A DNA stretch of 22,792 nucleotides. Source: Defluviitaleaceae bacterium. GTDB lineage: Bacteria > Bacillota > Clostridia > Lachnospirales > UBA5962. The translations under genes and the position numbers were made by a program. The notes beneath the pieces are model-generated. The model was not told the DNA's origin, ran no database searches, and worked only from the letters and a program-made list of their open reading frames with translations. Within the stretch, counting starts at the first letter, position 1. Every line of letters starts with the position of its first letter. Positions 16,051 to 21,459 of the stretch are shown here, piece after piece. The DNA lies in NCBI GenBank assembly GCA_009780765.1, contig WQZK01000008.1, forward strand, positions 1 to 22,792. Direction: 5' to 3'.

Positions 16051-16395
16051 TCAACTCTCCAAAAACTGCGCGCTTACACTTTCGAGAGTAGCAACAAATG
16101 CCAGTGTTGCCTTAACTTCATTTTCAGACATTTTTTGTATCTTTCTTAATAGTTGCATCTTACTGGCAGTGAGGTCACTTGATATTGTCATTTCACCGGT
16201 TCCTTCTAGTACCCACTTAGATGAATAGCCATAAGTCTCCTCTATCAGCATTGCAAGCGTATCTGATACGCAGTTTTTTCTATCATTGACAATCAAATTA
16301 ACGTAATTTGCACTGATTCCAAGTGATTTTGCGAAATCAATCTGTTTTATGTTGCGTTGTTTTAATATAGTTTGTATGCGCTCCCCTAGTGTCAT
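16051..16395 (-). CDS. XRE-family repressor at the head of the Agr-like operon
   Basis: The 114-residue protein has an N-terminal helix-turn-helix domain (MTLGERIQTILKQRNIKQID, FAKSLGISANYVNLIVNDRK) followed by a segment common in phage- and plasmid-type repressors (YGYSSKWVLEGTGEMT) and a helical tail. The ATG at 16395 follows GGTGATATTT; the longer frame to 16467 would start inside operator DNA. It is divergent from the small gene at 16522, and the shared region holds three imperfect 16-17 bp palindromes covering both promoters, which points to autoregulation. About 80 bp separate it from the AgrA-like gene in the same direction, so it may control the quorum module. Confidence 0.8.
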   Translation of the reverse strand: MTLGERIQTILKQRNIKQIDFAKSLGISANYVNLIVNDRKNCVSDTLAMLIEETYGYSSKWVLEGTGEMTISSDLTASKMQLLRKIQKMSENEVKATLAFVATLESVSAQFLES

Positions 16396-16419
16396 AAATA
16401 TCACCAACCCCTTAATGGC

Positions 16420-16504
16420 ATGGTACACGAAAACTTTTACTAAGTCAATAAAAATGTATCTTGACATTTGATTAAGTAAAAGTTATACTTTGATTAAGTC
16501 AAAG
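16420..16504. promoter_or_regulatory. divergent promoters with three repressor operators
   Basis: Rightward promoter: TTGACA (16461-16466), 17 bp, TATACT (16484-16489). Leftward promoter: TTGACT (16443-16448), 17 bp, TACCAT (16420-16425). Three related imperfect palindromes lie at 16434-16449, 16467-16482 and 16488-16504 (the last is CTTTGATTAAGTCAAAG with 6-bp perfect arms). They cover the leftward -35 and the rightward spacer and -10, as in phage-type genetic switches. Confidence 0.75.
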
Positions 16505-16521
16505 ATTGGAGGTCGTACGCA

Positions 16522-16722
16522 ATGCCTACTAGGTTAGATGTCAGAACCGAGCTTAAACAAAAAATAATTACCTTATCGGATTACGAACTGCAACTACTTA
16601 GCGCATTTTTGTTTGGCATGGAATCGGGAAAGTCACTCCGAACTTCTAAGGATTCAAATCTTAAAGCAAGTACATGCCAACCAAAAGAAAATCAAAATAC
16701 AACGAGTAGTTTTATCCTTTGA
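16522..16722 (+). CDS. small protein opposite the XRE repressor
   Basis: The 66-residue frame starts at 16522, behind GGAGGTCGTACGCA and directly downstream of the consensus promoter at 16461-16489, so expression is credible. The N-terminal half is helical (LDVRTELKQKIITLSDYELQ, LLSAFLFGMESGKSLRT); the rest is polar and probably disordered. No family is recognised. Its position, divergent from an XRE repressor and sharing its operators, is where Cro-like or antirepressor proteins sit, but no helix-turn-helix is evident. Confidence 0.55.
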   Translation: MPTRLDVRTELKQKIITLSDYELQLLSAFLFGMESGKSLRTSKDSNLKASTCQPKENQNTTSSFIL

Positions 16723-16958
16723 GAATATAAATGCGTTTCTTAATACATTTGTAATCGAAATAACGTTATTTATTAATTTAATTATGTCATTTGTGCAATA
16801 ATAGCATTATTTGTGCAATAATAACATCAATGCGTGATATGACATAATGAAAATTAATTAACATAACTGTTGCGACAAATTATTCCCTTGTCGGCTTTAG
16901 TAACGCTACAACGACGCATTCGCTCAAAATACAGGCTAATACAGGAGGGGAAAGATTA
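16723..16958. other. repeat-rich intergenic region
   Basis: No gene seen. It holds a 15-bp direct repeat ATTTGTGCAATAATA at 16789-16803 and 16809-16823 (20-bp period). This sits inside an inverted repeat with 10-bp arms ATTATGTCAT (16781-16790) and ATGACATAAT (16839-16848). ATTAACATAA and GACAAATT follow at 16857-16881. It may be a regulatory or recombination/replication site. Confidence 0.45.
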
Positions 16959-17375
16959 GTGGAGGTATTTAGTTTGAAAAAAAGAGAAAACAATGCACTG
17001 CGCGCCAAAGGCCAAAAGCAAAAAGAATTGGTTCATTATAATGTATCCAGGTTAAAGAAAGAATCTAATCTATCAAACTATGAACTGGCTAGTCTTTTAA
17101 ACTTTTCTCCTGGCACAGTAGTTGCATGGGAGAGTGGAGCTAGGGGTATAACACTTAAAGCGCTTTTTATGATTGCAGAAGTGTTTAATGTAGATGTTGC
17201 AGAACTTTACAAACCCCGTAAAGAAATAGCAGAAGATACAGAAGAAAAAGATGCTCGTGAAGCAAAATTTAAAAAACTGCAATCTATGTTGCATGGCTTT
17301 TCTCAAGAGGAACTTGATTGCCTTATTGACACCGTTTCCTCTATACGCACATTAATTAAGTTACAAAACAATTGA
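16959..17375 (+). CDS. XRE-family transcriptional regulator
   Basis: The 138-residue frame starts at GTG 16959 (after AGGAGGGG). A TTG at 16974, preceded by GGAGGTATTTAG, is an equally credible start giving 133 residues. The helix-turn-helix domain is VSRLKKESNLSNYELASLLN, FSPGTVVAWESGARGITLKA, LFMIAEVFNVDVAELYKP. A charged linker and a C-terminal helical segment (FSQEELDCLIDTVSSIRTLI) follow. This is a typical Firmicutes mobile-element regulator. It reads rightward after the repeat-rich region and precedes the membrane-anchored protein at 17435. Target unknown. Confidence 0.75.
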   Translation: MEVFSLKKRENNALRAKGQKQKELVHYNVSRLKKESNLSNYELASLLNFSPGTVVAWESGARGITLKALFMIAEVFNVDVAELYKPRKEIAEDTEEKDAREAKFKKLQSMLHGFSQEELDCLIDTVSSIRTLIKLQNN

Positions 17376-17434
17376 AAATAAAAATTAGTCAAGACATTTT
17401 TTCAAAATTATAATAAGATAAGGAGTACAGCTAC

Positions 17435-17755
17435 TTGATAAATATAATAAGAAAATATGCAATTATAATAATTTCTGCGATGATATTCTTAGCTCTAATT
17501 ATAGTAATAGCAGCTCTTAATTTCCGTTTTCATAATCAAATTAATAATACCATCAATAATCCTACGTTTGTTGGTGAGGTCATTGGAAAGTATTCCTCCT
17601 CACATACAATCCTAATACCACGAACTCAATATAGTTTACATATTATTGGAGAATATATCGGATATAATGAAATTATACAGGTTGATAAAGTATTTATTGT
17701 TAGTAGGTCTATATATAATCGCTTCAGTATAGGCGATATTATCTATCATGAGTAA
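17435..17755 (+). CDS. membrane-anchored small exported protein
   Basis: The 106-residue product begins with a TTG start behind AAGGAGTACAGC. It has one N-terminal hydrophobic segment (IIRKYAIIIISAMIFLALII) and then an extracytoplasmic ~75-residue domain (PTFVGEVIGKYSSSHTILIP, VDKVFIVSRSIYNRFSIGDI) that looks like a small beta-rich domain. No lipobox is present. Family not recognised. A possible promoter, TAGTCA-17-TATAAT, lies immediately upstream, so it may be transcribed alone. Confidence 0.5.
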   Translation: MINIIRKYAIIIISAMIFLALIIVIAALNFRFHNQINNTINNPTFVGEVIGKYSSSHTILIPRTQYSLHIIGEYIGYNEIIQVDKVFIVSRSIYNRFSIGDIIYHE

Positions 17756-17797
17756 ATCAGCCTTTTGCTATGTATTTAGTTTAACATAATATTATTC

Positions 17798-17826
17798 TTG
17801 ACATTTCAGTATAAAATCATTAAAAT
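17798..17826 (+). promoter_or_regulatory. promoter of the antisense antitoxin RNA
   Basis: TTGACA (17798-17803), 17 bp, TAAAAT (17821-17826), reading rightward toward the 3' end of the convergent toxin gene. Transcription should begin near 17833. Confidence 0.75.
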
Positions 17827-17841
17827 AAAGACAGAATTAAA

Positions 17842-17866
17842 AAGAGAGTGCTGTCAACACTCTCTT
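17842..17866 (-). terminator. terminator of the toxin mRNA
   Basis: Nine-bp perfect arms (AAGAGAGTG, CACTCTCTT) around a 7-nt loop. Read leftward, the stem runs into TTTTT. It ends the toxin message after an untranslated tail of about 90 nt. Confidence 0.75.
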
Positions 17867-17927
17867 AGTTTGGTCACATACCGCTTGGCGGTGATGACTG
17901 GACTCTTTTAAATTGCATTATGAGCCT

Positions 17928-17970
17928 AAATAAGTCGAACCTTTCGCGGGGGGCGGCTTATTTGTTTTTT
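17928..17970 (+). terminator. terminator of the antitoxin RNA
   Basis: AAATAAGTCG pairs with CGGCTTATTT (one G-U pair) around a GC-rich loop, followed by TTTGTTTTTT on the plus strand. The toxin stop codon lies inside the right arm. Confidence 0.65.
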
Positions 17971-18047
17971 GTGTTTCTATCTGACATTATCAAAACTATT
18001 AACGTTCCAAATGCTAACATTAAGTACACAGCTTCGAATACAGTCAT
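17958..18047 (-). CDS. 29-residue holin-like type I toxin (Hol_Tox family)
   Basis: This very short gene encodes MTVFEAVYLMLAFGTLIVLI followed by MSDRNTKNK: a short N-terminus, one membrane helix and a polar basic tail, the signature of the putative holin-like toxins (TxpA/BsrG-type, Hol_Tox). Such peptides damage the membrane when their antisense RNA decays, so they maintain plasmids. AGGAGG (18055-18060) lies seven bases before the ATG, and CTTCC just upstream could pair with it and mask it. It has a perfect consensus promoter, its own terminator and a convergent antisense RNA, so the locus appears complete. It sits directly downstream of the relaxase gene. Confidence 0.85.
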   Translation of the reverse strand: MTVFEAVYLMLAFGTLIVLIMSDRNTKNK

Positions 18048-18106
18048 AGGCTTTTCCTCCTTTCGGAAGTCCAGCCGGAACACCGCCCACAGTATGCTTG
18101 TTCTAA

Positions 18107-18135
18107 ATTATAAAGCTACCGACCATTAATGTCAA
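18107..18135 (-). promoter_or_regulatory. toxin promoter
   Basis: TTGACA (18135-18130), exactly 17 bp, TATAAT (18112-18107), read leftward. A perfect sigma-A consensus, as usual for type I toxin genes. The leader to the ATG is about 50 nt and GC-rich with folding potential. Confidence 0.85.
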
Positions 18136-18146
18136 TCTAAATAAAA

Positions 18147-19484
18147 TCATATATCCAAATCTTGATCCTTTCTTCCTTTAGGAATTATTCCTTTGTCTTG
18201 ATGGTTCATTCCAAATACTAACTCCGAAAGACGCTGCTTCTCTACTTGATACTCTGTAAAAATAATGTTTCGCTCTGCTTGCATATCCTCAATCTGTTCT
18301 CTGATATCGGAAGGCTTCGGTATTTTACCATTTTCATTTTTAAACTTTGAAACAAAATTTTTAGCTTTATCGTATGCTTTAAAATCAGCATAATGGTTTT
18401 TCTTATAAGCTTCTTTATTAGTAGAATTTTTATATCCACTTAAAACCTTATAACTTGATCTATATATAGCCTCTTGCTCAATATAATTCTCATATTGAGA
18501 TATCTGTCCGTCCAATTCCTTAATTTTATTAACCACATCAGAAAGTCTTTTACTACTTTTTTCTTGCCTTTTCTTATACTCATCATAAGTAATGCCTTCT
18601 TGATGTAACGTGTGTGATATTGTCGCAAGTGTTTTTATGTTTTCTCTTGTAGCCCATCGCCTTAACCCGGCATTTTCAGCGCCTTGAAATTTGGATTGAT
18701 TTTTATCAATAAGCGCTCTTGTACTTGGTAATTTCTTAATATATTGTTCCTTGTTATCAATACGGTATTTAATGCTATTTTCGGCATAATCAGCACCAAG
18801 ACTTGTCAGCCTTACGGGTCTCTTTTGTTCCGGAAATTTGAATGTTAAAATATTTCCGAAACCCACTTCAATATTCCGATCCATTATCTCTAAAAAATCT
18901 TGAAAATCAGTTGAATTTTCTATAGCTTTGTCTATCATTCTTTCGAGCCTTGCCTTATATGAACGTCCGGCTTTTCTCACATAATATTCTCGCTGCGATA
19001 TACCTTTTCCTTTGAACTCTTTTATTACAGAAAGATTGTTTTCTTTACATAAATCATCATTTACTTTTCTCAAATCTTGTACGATATGTTTAGTTCGAGA
19101 GTCAAATGATTTAAAGGAAACAGAATCAGTTGCGTTGAAAACAATATGATTGTGAACACATCCGGAGTCAATATGGGTTGTAACCATATACTGATGATTT
19201 TCGCCTAGATAACGTTTCGCAAACTCAAGACCTAATTCATGTGCTTTTTTCGGTTCAATTTCATCTTGCGCGAATGACTGAAAAATCATCCATGATTCAA
19301 CTGAAAAAGAACGGCTAGATACCTTACGTCTCGCTTCTGTAACCTCATTAAACTGCCGGGCTACAAAAGGCATTTCGCAGTTATATGTACTGATAAGCTC
19401 ACCATAATTTGTTTTAGAATCACGAGCGCAATATTTAACAGTTGCAAAGATATTTTTTACCTTCACAATTTTTGAGATTGCCAT
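18147..19484 (-). CDS. MobA/VirD2-type relaxase (probably MOB-P class)
   Basis: The 445-residue relaxase nicks oriT and leads the strand into the recipient. The N-terminus has MAISKIVKVKNIFATVKYCA (motif I; the catalytic tyrosine is probably in VKYCARD), a region around FAQDEIEPKKAHELGLEFAK, and motif III HIDSGCVHNHIVFN (about residue 105-115) with the metal-binding histidines. The C-terminal half is a long charged helical region (KKRQEKSSKRLSDVVNKIKE, IEDMQAERNIIFTEYQVEKQ). It starts four bases after mobC ends, with GAGG as ribosome site, so the pair is one operon. Length fits relaxases of Tn1549-like and clostridial mobilisable elements. Confidence 0.9.
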   Translation of the reverse strand: MAISKIVKVKNIFATVKYCARDSKTNYGELISTYNCEMPFVARQFNEVTEARRKVSSRSFSVESWMIFQSFAQDEIEPKKAHELGLEFAKRYLGENHQYMVTTHIDSGCVHNHIVFNATDSVSFKSFDSRTKHIVQDLRKVNDDLCKENNLSVIKEFKGKGISQREYYVRKAGRSYKARLERMIDKAIENSTDFQDFLEIMDRNIEVGFGNILTFKFPEQKRPVRLTSLGADYAENSIKYRIDNKEQYIKKLPSTRALIDKNQSKFQGAENAGLRRWATRENIKTLATISHTLHQEGITYDEYKKRQEKSSKRLSDVVNKIKELDGQISQYENYIEQEAIYRSSYKVLSGYKNSTNKEAYKKNHYADFKAYDKAKNFVSKFKNENGKIPKPSDIREQIEDMQAERNIIFTEYQVEKQRLSELVFGMNHQDKGIIPKGRKDQDLDI

Positions 19485-19487
19485 TAA

Positions 19488-19847
19488 TTAGTCCTCGACT
19501 TCCGACCTGTTTTTTACTATAGATAGTTCATCATATTTAAGATTTATTAATGAAACAATTTCTTGTTGGTTCTTAATAATTTGCTTAACATCATAAGGAC
19601 TTAAATTCTGATCTTGATGATACAATCTCACTAGCTGATTTATGTTATTTCCAATTCTGCTAACTTGCGTTGCTAACTCTTTAAGACCATCTGTATTTAC
19701 ATTAACAACCGTCACGTCTATAGCCATTTTTCTCATGTACGCGGACATATCCGAAAAGCCAAAATACTTAACTCTATCGAGTATTAAATTTCGTTCTTCG
19801 TCAGTAACTTGGATAACAATTCTTTTATTCCTTTTTCGGTTTGCCAT
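19488..19847 (-). CDS. mobC: MobC relaxosome protein
   Basis: The 119-residue accessory protein starts at 19847 (MANRKRNKRIVIQVTDEERN). Its N-terminal part is a ribbon-helix-helix-type DNA-binding domain (DRVKYFGFSDMSAYMRKMAI). The central RIGNNINQLVRLYHQ segment is the MobC/BacMobC signature. It bends oriT DNA and recruits the relaxase. A longer frame to 19943 runs through oriT hairpin sequence and lacks family similarity, so I did not use it. The ribosome site AAAAGGAA lies about 13 bases upstream. It is followed directly by the relaxase gene. Confidence 0.88.
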   Translation of the reverse strand: MANRKRNKRIVIQVTDEERNLILDRVKYFGFSDMSAYMRKMAIDVTVVNVNTDGLKELATQVSRIGNNINQLVRLYHQDQNLSPYDVKQIIKNQQEIVSLINLKYDELSIVKNRSEVED

Positions 19848-19928
19848 AATCTTAAAATTCCTTTTTATATTTGTTCTATGTAACCAATTTTGAATAAATT
19901 GGTTTCGAGCAAGCGCAGTTTGCGACAT

Positions 19929-20075
19929 AAAATTGCAAAGCAATTTTTGGGGTTTTAGGGGTCTCCCCTAACAAGCAAATTGAATAATTTTTGCAACAGC
20001 AAAAATATTCAATTTAGGGAAAGTGTGTACACATTCCCGTTGCTTGCCCTTTTTCAAAAATTCAATTTTTGGAAA
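19929..20075. other. putative origin of transfer (oriT)
   Basis: Five tightly packed inverted repeats lie just upstream of mobC: 19929-19947 (AAAATTGC/GCAATTTT), 19955-19971 (TTAGGGG/CCCCTAA), 19979-20013 (16/15-nt arms with one bulge), 20017-20038 (GGGAAAGTGT/ACACATTCCC, 9 of 10), and 20055-20071 (CAAAAATT/AATTTTTG). GTTGCTTGCCC follows the fourth repeat at 20039-20049 and is my best guess for the nick region. Hairpins beside mobC/mobA are the normal place for a MOB-P oriT. The exact nick cannot be read from sequence alone. Confidence 0.6.
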
Positions 20076-20135
20076 AAAGCCTTTGTTTTTTAGCATCCTT
20101 TTTACTTTAAAAATTCTTCAATAAATTTTCAAAAA

Positions 20136-20165
20136 ATTATAACATAAAAAAAAGAGCCAATACAA
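20136..20165 (-). promoter_or_regulatory. putative mobC-relaxase promoter
   Basis: Leftward TTGTAT (20165-20160), 18 bp, TATAAT (20141-20136). The transcript would cross the oriT hairpins before mobC, a common arrangement for relaxosome autoregulation. A separate palindrome AATTTGTC-T-GACAAATT at 20215-20231 lies further upstream and may be an operator. Confidence 0.45.
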
Positions 20166-20236
20166 TAATTTAAAAGCCCTGTGACAAAATAATTATTTAT
20201 ATAACACATGATATAATTTGTCTGACAAATTCATAC

Positions 20237-20265
20237 TTGAAATGTCATAATCCGTCAGTTATAAT
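20237..20265 (+). promoter_or_regulatory. orphan consensus promoter pointing into dif-like site 2
   Basis: TTGAAA (20237-20242), 17 bp, TATAAT (20260-20265), with the predicted start around 20272, the first base of dif-like site 2. Every gene to its right up to the window end is on the opposite strand, so in this orientation it drives no sense gene. Inversion between the two dif-like sites would place it immediately upstream of the transfer operon. Confidence 0.6.
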
Positions 20266-20271
20266 GGTATT

Positions 20272-20303
20272 ATTTAACACAATAGGCATTATGTTAAATT
20301 AGA
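20272..20303 (+). repeat. Xer/dif-like recombination site 2 (inverted copy)
   Basis: Core arms ATTTAACACAA (20272-20282) and TTATGTTAAAT (20289-20299) around TAGGCA, plus TAGA overlap at the right edge. All 32 bases equal the reverse complement of 8955-8986, and similarity stops at the edges. The second arm equals the XerD arm of E. coli dif, and the whole resembles Acinetobacter p-dif sites. It lies between the oriT/mob region and the VapD operon. Confidence 0.7.
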
Positions 20304-20348
20304 TAGGAATAAAAAAATAATCTTCTTAACACTCTTATGTAACAAGTA

Positions 20349-20639
20349 CTATTTATTATTATCGCTCCTCTGAAAACACATGCCGACTTGCATAGATTCA
20401 AACTCCACAGGCTTCCATTTTGCAGCATCGTCAAGCATAATCTGTAAGTCACCCATCAATTCATCAACAGTATAGCCCATTGGTGACATAAAGCGGCTTT
20501 CCGTCCAACTTTCGAGCTTGCCGTCTTTATCAAGATAAACTTCGCATAAAGAATATTCTTTGGACGTTTCATTATTGTCACTGTTATTTGAAGTATACAC
20601 AGCTTGGTATCGCCAACCATCAGATCCCTTTCTGCTCAT
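20349..20639 (-). CDS. conserved-looking small acidic protein, third gene of the VapD operon
   Basis: The 96-residue product (MSRKGSDGWRYQAVYTSNNS, YSLCEVYLDKDGKLESWTES, MGYTVDELMGDLQIMLDDAA, ending in a charged tail) is acidic and probably a small alpha/beta fold. No family is recognised with confidence. The ATG at 20639 is chosen because AAGGAG lies nine bases upstream; the ATG at 20648 abuts that ribosome site. It follows the VapD gene by 30 bp and should be cotranscribed. A leftward stretch of about 45 bp to dif-like site 2 has a T-run but no clear hairpin. Confidence 0.6.
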   Translation of the reverse strand: MSRKGSDGWRYQAVYTSNNSDNNETSKEYSLCEVYLDKDGKLESWTESRFMSPMGYTVDELMGDLQIMLDDAAKWKPVEFESMQVGMCFQRSDNNK

Positions 20640-20669
20640 GCTTAACATCTCCTTTTGCGCTTATAGATA

Positions 20670-21104
20670 CTACCTGTCATCCCTAATTTCTTTTATTTTT
20701 GGGTTATCTATAATGCTTATTTCTTCAACAGATTTTTTTCTAACAACTTGCGTCCCTCTTTTGCGTTGCGGTTTTTTATTGTCATCTCTCTTAGGCACTT
20801 TCGCATTTTCATCAAATCTATTGCTTAAATTGCTTTCTCTACTAATATTGGATTGTCTACAGTCTCTCATACAGATATTAAGCCACTGATTTTTTTCAAT
20901 AAGTTGGTCTATAACGTAATAAACGCCAATGTTTGTCATAGATTTTTCCGAAACGTAAACAGAACCTTGTTGCCATAAAAAGCCATATTTAAGCATGTGT
21001 CTTTTTATAACCTCATAAGCTTCATTCCAACTTTTAGATGGATAATACTCTTCTAAGGCTTTTGTATCTAAATCAAAAGCTACTTGTTTTCTTCCCGACG
21101 ACAT
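20670..21104 (-). CDS. vapD: VapD-family (Cas2-like fold) putative RNase
   Basis: Residues 1-90 match VapD: QVAFDLDTKALEEYYPSKSW, NEAYEVIKRHMLKYGFLWQQ, GSVYVSEKSM, WLNICMRDCRQSNI. The conserved FDLDT strand, GFxWQQGS and the C-terminal xCxRD motif are all present. VapD proteins resemble Cas2 and act as purine-specific RNases and toxins in Haemophilus (VapXD) and Helicobacter. A ~50-residue Lys/Arg-rich tail (PKRDDNKKPQRKRGTQVVRK) is added here and is not part of the usual ~95-residue family. It starts five bases after the upstream gene's stop, so the pair is coupled. Toxic function is inference. Confidence 0.78.
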   Translation of the reverse strand: MSSGRKQVAFDLDTKALEEYYPSKSWNEAYEVIKRHMLKYGFLWQQGSVYVSEKSMTNIGVYYVIDQLIEKNQWLNICMRDCRQSNISRESNLSNRFDENAKVPKRDDNKKPQRKRGTQVVRKKSVEEISIIDNPKIKEIRDDR

Positions 21105-21109
21105 AAGAG

Positions 21110-21409
21110 CTACCCTACATACTTCTCAAAAATTTCAAACATATCGCAACATTCATCAGGATCATCTTCAATCCATTCCCACGACTTTACATATTTAAGA
21201 AATCCGTCTGTGCGTCTCAAAATAGAAGTCCCTATTTGAAGACATCCGCATAATGCCTCATCTCCCTCATATGCAACTTGGTTTTCAAGTTCTATTAACC
21301 TCGTAGCTCTCCCTATTCTGTTGTCAAAAGCTTCATCACATAAATTAAATAATTCATTCATTTTTTCATTGGGTATGTCATTTTTAAATTCAATAACTGT
21401 TTTGTACAT
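21110..21409 (-). CDS. acidic small protein preceding VapD, candidate partner
   Basis: The 99-residue acidic product (MYKTVIEFKNDIPNEKMNEL, FDNRIGRATRLIELENQVAY, SWEWIEDDPDECCDMFEIFE) has no family I recognise. It starts behind AGGGGCTGATTTT, downstream of a strong promoter (21429-21457), and its stop is five bases before the vapD ATG. Position, size, acidity and tight coupling are those of an antitoxin or dosage partner of VapD. No DNA-binding motif is visible, so direct protein inhibition would be the simplest model. This is inference from context only. Confidence 0.6.
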   Translation of the reverse strand: MYKTVIEFKNDIPNEKMNELFNLCDEAFDNRIGRATRLIELENQVAYEGDEALCGCLQIGTSILRRTDGFLKYVKSWEWIEDDPDECCDMFEIFEKYVG

Positions 21410-21428
21410 AAAATCAGCCCCTGTTTTT

Positions 21429-21457
21429 ATTATAATTCAATTTCTATGTAATATCAA
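21429..21457 (-). promoter_or_regulatory. promoter of the VapD operon
   Basis: Leftward TTGATA (21457-21452), 17 bp, TATAAT (21434-21429), placed between the rep stop and the first gene of the operon. It makes the three-gene VapD operon independent of rep transcription. Confidence 0.75.
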
Positions 21458-21459
21458 CA

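Larger units (their letters stand above)
17833..17970 (+). ncRNA. RatA-like antisense antitoxin RNA of a type I TA system
   Basis: The predicted ~140-nt transcript starts after the promoter at 17798-17826 and ends at a stem-loop (17928-17937 pairing with 17954-17963, one G-U) followed by TTTGTTTTTT. It overlaps the 3' end and 3' UTR of the convergent toxin message, like RatA/TxpA and SR4/BsrG in Bacillus. The interior carries a conserved-looking hairpin around CCGCTTGGCGG. No protein is encoded. Confidence 0.65.

Noticed and set aside
17920..18129. Rightward 69-codon frame beginning MSLNKSNLSRGA
   Set aside because: It has no ribosome site and is antisense to the well-supported toxin gene with its promoter and AGGAGG.
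19848..19943. Longer MobC N-terminus starting at 19943
   Set aside because: The extra 32 residues derive from oriT hairpin DNA, lack a ribosome site and do not resemble MobC.
20304..20348. Terminator after the VapD operon
   Set aside because: There is a T-run on the leftward strand but no stable stem before it.
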